Shown in pieces: positions 62,134 through 64,000 of a DNA stretch of 64,000 bases. The stretch is taken from NCBI RefSeq assembly GCF_001425865.1, contig NZ_LMDS01000001.1:858921-922920 (forward strand), read 5' to 3'. Both the position numbers and the translations under genes were made by a program. The DNA is from Rhizobacter sp. Root404 (GTDB taxonomy: Bacteria > Pseudomonadota > Gammaproteobacteria > Burkholderiales > Burkholderiaceae_C). The notes under the pieces were generated by a model that saw only the letters and a list, made by a program, of their open reading frames with translations, was not told the DNA's origin and ran no database searches. Position 1 is the stretch's first letter. Each line of letters begins with the position of its first letter.

Positions 62134-63738
62134 GTGACGGCCGGCGGGTACGACTACATCGTCGTCGGCGCGGGCTCGGCCGGCTGCCTGCTCGCGAACC
62201 GCCTGAGTGCGGACCCTGCGGTGCGCGTGGTGCTGCTCGAGGCGGGCGGCGAGGGCGGGCAGTTCTGGCTGCGCCTGCCGGTCGGCTATTTCCGCTCGAT
62301 CTACGACCCGCGGGTTTCGCGCCAGTTCGAGGTCGAGCCGCAGGCGGCGACCGGCCACCGCACGATCCGCTGGCCGCGCGGCCGCGTGCTCGGCGGCTCG
62401 AGCGCGATCAACGGGTTGCTCTACATCCGTGGCCAGCATGCGGATTTCGACGACTGGGCCGCGCGCGGCGCCGAGGGCTGGAACTACCGCGCGGTGCTGC
62501 CGTTCTTCAAGCGCTCCGAGCGCTACGAGAAGGGCTCGAACGAATACCACGGCGACGCCGGCGAGCTCGACGTGGCCGATCTGCGCAACGACCACCCTTA
62601 CTGCGCCGCGTGGCTCGCGGCCGGCGTGGAGGCGGGTTACCCGCGCAATGCCGACTTCAACGGCGCCGACGACGACGGCCTCGGTGCCTACCAACTCACC
62701 TTGCGCGGCCACTGGCGCTGCGATGCGGCCACCGCGTTCCTGCAGCCGGCGCGCGCGCGGCCCAACCTGACCGTGCTGACCGGTGTGCAGGTCTCGCGGG
62801 TGCTGATCGAGCAGGGCGTCGCAGTCGGCGTCGAGTGGGTGCGCGACGGGCAGGCCGCGAGCGCACGTGCCGATGCCGAGGTGATCCTGTCCGCTGGCGC
62901 GCTGCAGTCGCCGCAGCTGCTGCAGCTCTCAGGCATCGGGCCGCCCGCGCTGCTGCAGTCGCTGGACATCCCGGTCCAGGTCGATGCACCCGAGGTCGGC
63001 GCGAACCTGCAGGACCACTACCAGGCGCGCGTGATCGTCAAGCTGCGCGAACGCATGTCGCTGAACGACCAGGTGCGCAGCCCGTTCGGGCTGGCGAAGA
63101 TGGGGCTGCAGTGGGCACTGCAGCAGCGCGGGCCGCTGACGGTGGGCGCCGGCCAGGTGGGAGGGCTGGTCTGCAGCGAGCACGCGCAGGGCGGCCGGCC
63201 GGACGTGCTGTTCAACGTGATGCCGCTGTCGGTCGACAAGCCGGGCGACCCGCTGCACCGCTTCTCGGGATTCTCGGCCTCGGCCACGCAGTGCCGGCCC
63301 GATTCGCGTGGCAGCGTCGAGATCCGCTCGACCGACCCGTTCGCCGCGCCGCGCATCGTCTCGAACTACCTGACCGCGCCAGCCGACATCAAGGTGCTGG
63401 TGTCGGGCCTGAAGATCCTACGCGAGATCTACGCGCAGCCGGCCTTCCGCGACCTGGTGACCGGCGAGGAGTACCTGCCGGGCACCGCGCTGCGCAGCGA
63501 CGCCGAGCTGGAGACCTTCGCGCGCGAGAAGGGCGGCACGGTGTTCCACCCGGTGGGCACCTGCCGGATGGGCGGCGACGCGGGCTCGGTGGTCGATGCG
63601 CAGCTGCGGGTGCGCGGCGTCGCGCGGCTGCGCGTGATCGACGCCTCGGTGATGCCGACGATGGTGTCGACCAACACGAATGCCGCGACGGTGATGATCG
63701 CCGAGAAGGGCGCGGCGCTGGTGCGCGCCGGCCGCTGA
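62134..63738 (+). CDS. GMC-family FAD oxidoreductase (choline dehydrogenase-like)
   Basis: The 534-residue flavoprotein oxidises an alcohol to an aldehyde or ketone. The FAD-binding N-terminus is YDYIVVGAGSAGCLLANRLS, and the GMC signature is RGRVLGGSSAINGLLYIRG. The catalytic His is in VFHPVGTCRMGGDAG. The C-terminal motif is NTNAATVMIAEKGA. It starts with a GTG 4 bases after the binding protein gene, so it is part of the ABC operon. It is probably the first catabolic step for the imported compound. Confidence 0.92.
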   Translation: MTAGGYDYIVVGAGSAGCLLANRLSADPAVRVVLLEAGGEGGQFWLRLPVGYFRSIYDPRVSRQFEVEPQAATGHRTIRWPRGRVLGGSSAINGLLYIRGQHADFDDWAARGAEGWNYRAVLPFFKRSERYEKGSNEYHGDAGELDVADLRNDHPYCAAWLAAGVEAGYPRNADFNGADDDGLGAYQLTLRGHWRCDAATAFLQPARARPNLTVLTGVQVSRVLIEQGVAVGVEWVRDGQAASARADAEVILSAGALQSPQLLQLSGIGPPALLQSLDIPVQVDAPEVGANLQDHYQARVIVKLRERMSLNDQVRSPFGLAKMGLQWALQQRGPLTVGAGQVGGLVCSEHAQGGRPDVLFNVMPLSVDKPGDPLHRFSGFSASATQCRPDSRGSVEIRSTDPFAAPRIVSNYLTAPADIKVLVSGLKILREIYAQPAFRDLVTGEEYLPGTALRSDAELETFAREKGGTVFHPVGTCRMGGDAGSVVDAQLRVRGVARLRVIDASVMPTMVSTNTNAATVMIAEKGAALVRAGR

Positions 63739-63744
63739 TCGGGC

Positions 63745-64000
63745 TCAGCCGCCCATGTAGGCGGCCAGCACCTTCGGGTCGTTCAGCAGCGCCGGGCCGC
63801 TGCCGTCGAGCACGATCTTGCCGCTCTCCAGCACGTAGCCGTGCTGCGCGATCTTCAGTGCCTGCTTCACGTTCTGCTCGACCAGGAAGATCGTCAGCCC
63901 GTCGACGTTGATCTCGCGCAGCGTGCGGAAGATGTCCTGCACGATGATCGGCGCCAGGCCCATCGACGGCTCGTCGAGCAGCAGCAGGCGCGGTCTGGCG
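63745..64000 (-). CDS. livF: branched-chain amino-acid ABC ATPase LivF, 3' end
   Basis: Only the C-terminal 84 or so residues are inside the window; the 5' part continues beyond base 64000. The visible part has Walker B and D-loop LLLLDEPSMGLAP, the switch His position replaced by Gln in FLVEQNVKQALKIAQHGYVL (LivF-typical VEQN), and the ending LLNDPKVLAAYMGG. It is one of the two ATPases of the Liv-type high-affinity importer. It converges with the GMC gene. Confidence 0.9.
   Translation of the reverse strand, partial: ARPRLLLLDEPSMGLAPIIVQDIFRTLREINVDGLTIFLVEQNVKQALKIAQHGYVLESGKIVLDGSGPALLNDPKVLAAYMGG

Overview
The window is GC-rich (about 70 percent, with strongly G/C-ending codons) and reads as a chromosomal segment of a motile betaproteobacterium. 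The evidence is the FlgJ with a fused muramidase domain, the protocatechuate-branch pca genes, MaeB-type malic enzyme, Liv and Ssu/Tau-like ABC genes, and many CaiB, GGDEF and hybrid-kinase genes. It resembles Burkholderiales of the Rubrivivax/Leptothrix type, but that placement is inference. No insertion sequence, prophage, CRISPR array or rRNA was seen. One tRNA-Ser(UGA) is present.

1-13.7 kb: rod/hook/filament-junction genes flgBCDEF and flgGHIJKL. The set is split between flgF and flgG by a ClpP-like protease and two MFS transporters. 13.7-23.4 kb: signalling genes follow flgL directly: a degenerate-EAL/HDOD protein, a PAS HisKA_2-type kinase, an ANTAR response regulator, a second histidine kinase, an HPt protein, a REC-PAS-GGDEF-EAL protein and a GGDEF protein. 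A sigma-28-like promoter lies in the only gene-free stretch longer than 300 bases (18578-19020). 23.4-29.2 kb: mixed housekeeping and small genes (aroQ, a YXWGXW-type lipoprotein, a J-domain membrane protein, a CaiB/BaiF CoA-transferase, a glycine-zipper protein, four small unknown proteins).

29.3-40.3 kb: a 7TMR-DISM hybrid kinase, the tRNA, then a TonB-dependent receptor with a His-rich companion. Diverging from these are a degenerate PCuAC-like Tat protein, a large secreted PHP-domain protein, a membrane PpiC-like isomerase, a HupE/UreJ protein and an Fe(II)/2-oxoglutarate oxygenase-like protein. The locus looks metal-related but its function is unknown. 40.3-45.1 kb: apaH, a CNNM/CorC-like CBS membrane protein, pcaB, and a fused carboxymuconolactone decarboxylase/enol-lactonase.

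45.2-53.0 kb is the most interesting part. It contains a complete partner-switch trio (GAF-SpoIIE phosphatase, RsbW-like kinase, STAS antagonist), an ECF-type sigma factor, a single-TM anti-sigma-like protein, a secreted HExxH protease/beta-propeller/beta-barrel fusion, and a PrsW-family intramembrane protease. Two matching AAC-N16-CGTA elements lie at the sigma gene and inside the anti-sigma reading frame. 53.0-64.0 kb: malic enzyme, gamma-glutamyltransferase, a divergent catabolic unit (GntR and mandelate-racemase-type enzyme against an Ssu/Tau-type ABC transporter and GMC oxidoreductase), and the 3' end of a LivF-type ATPase.
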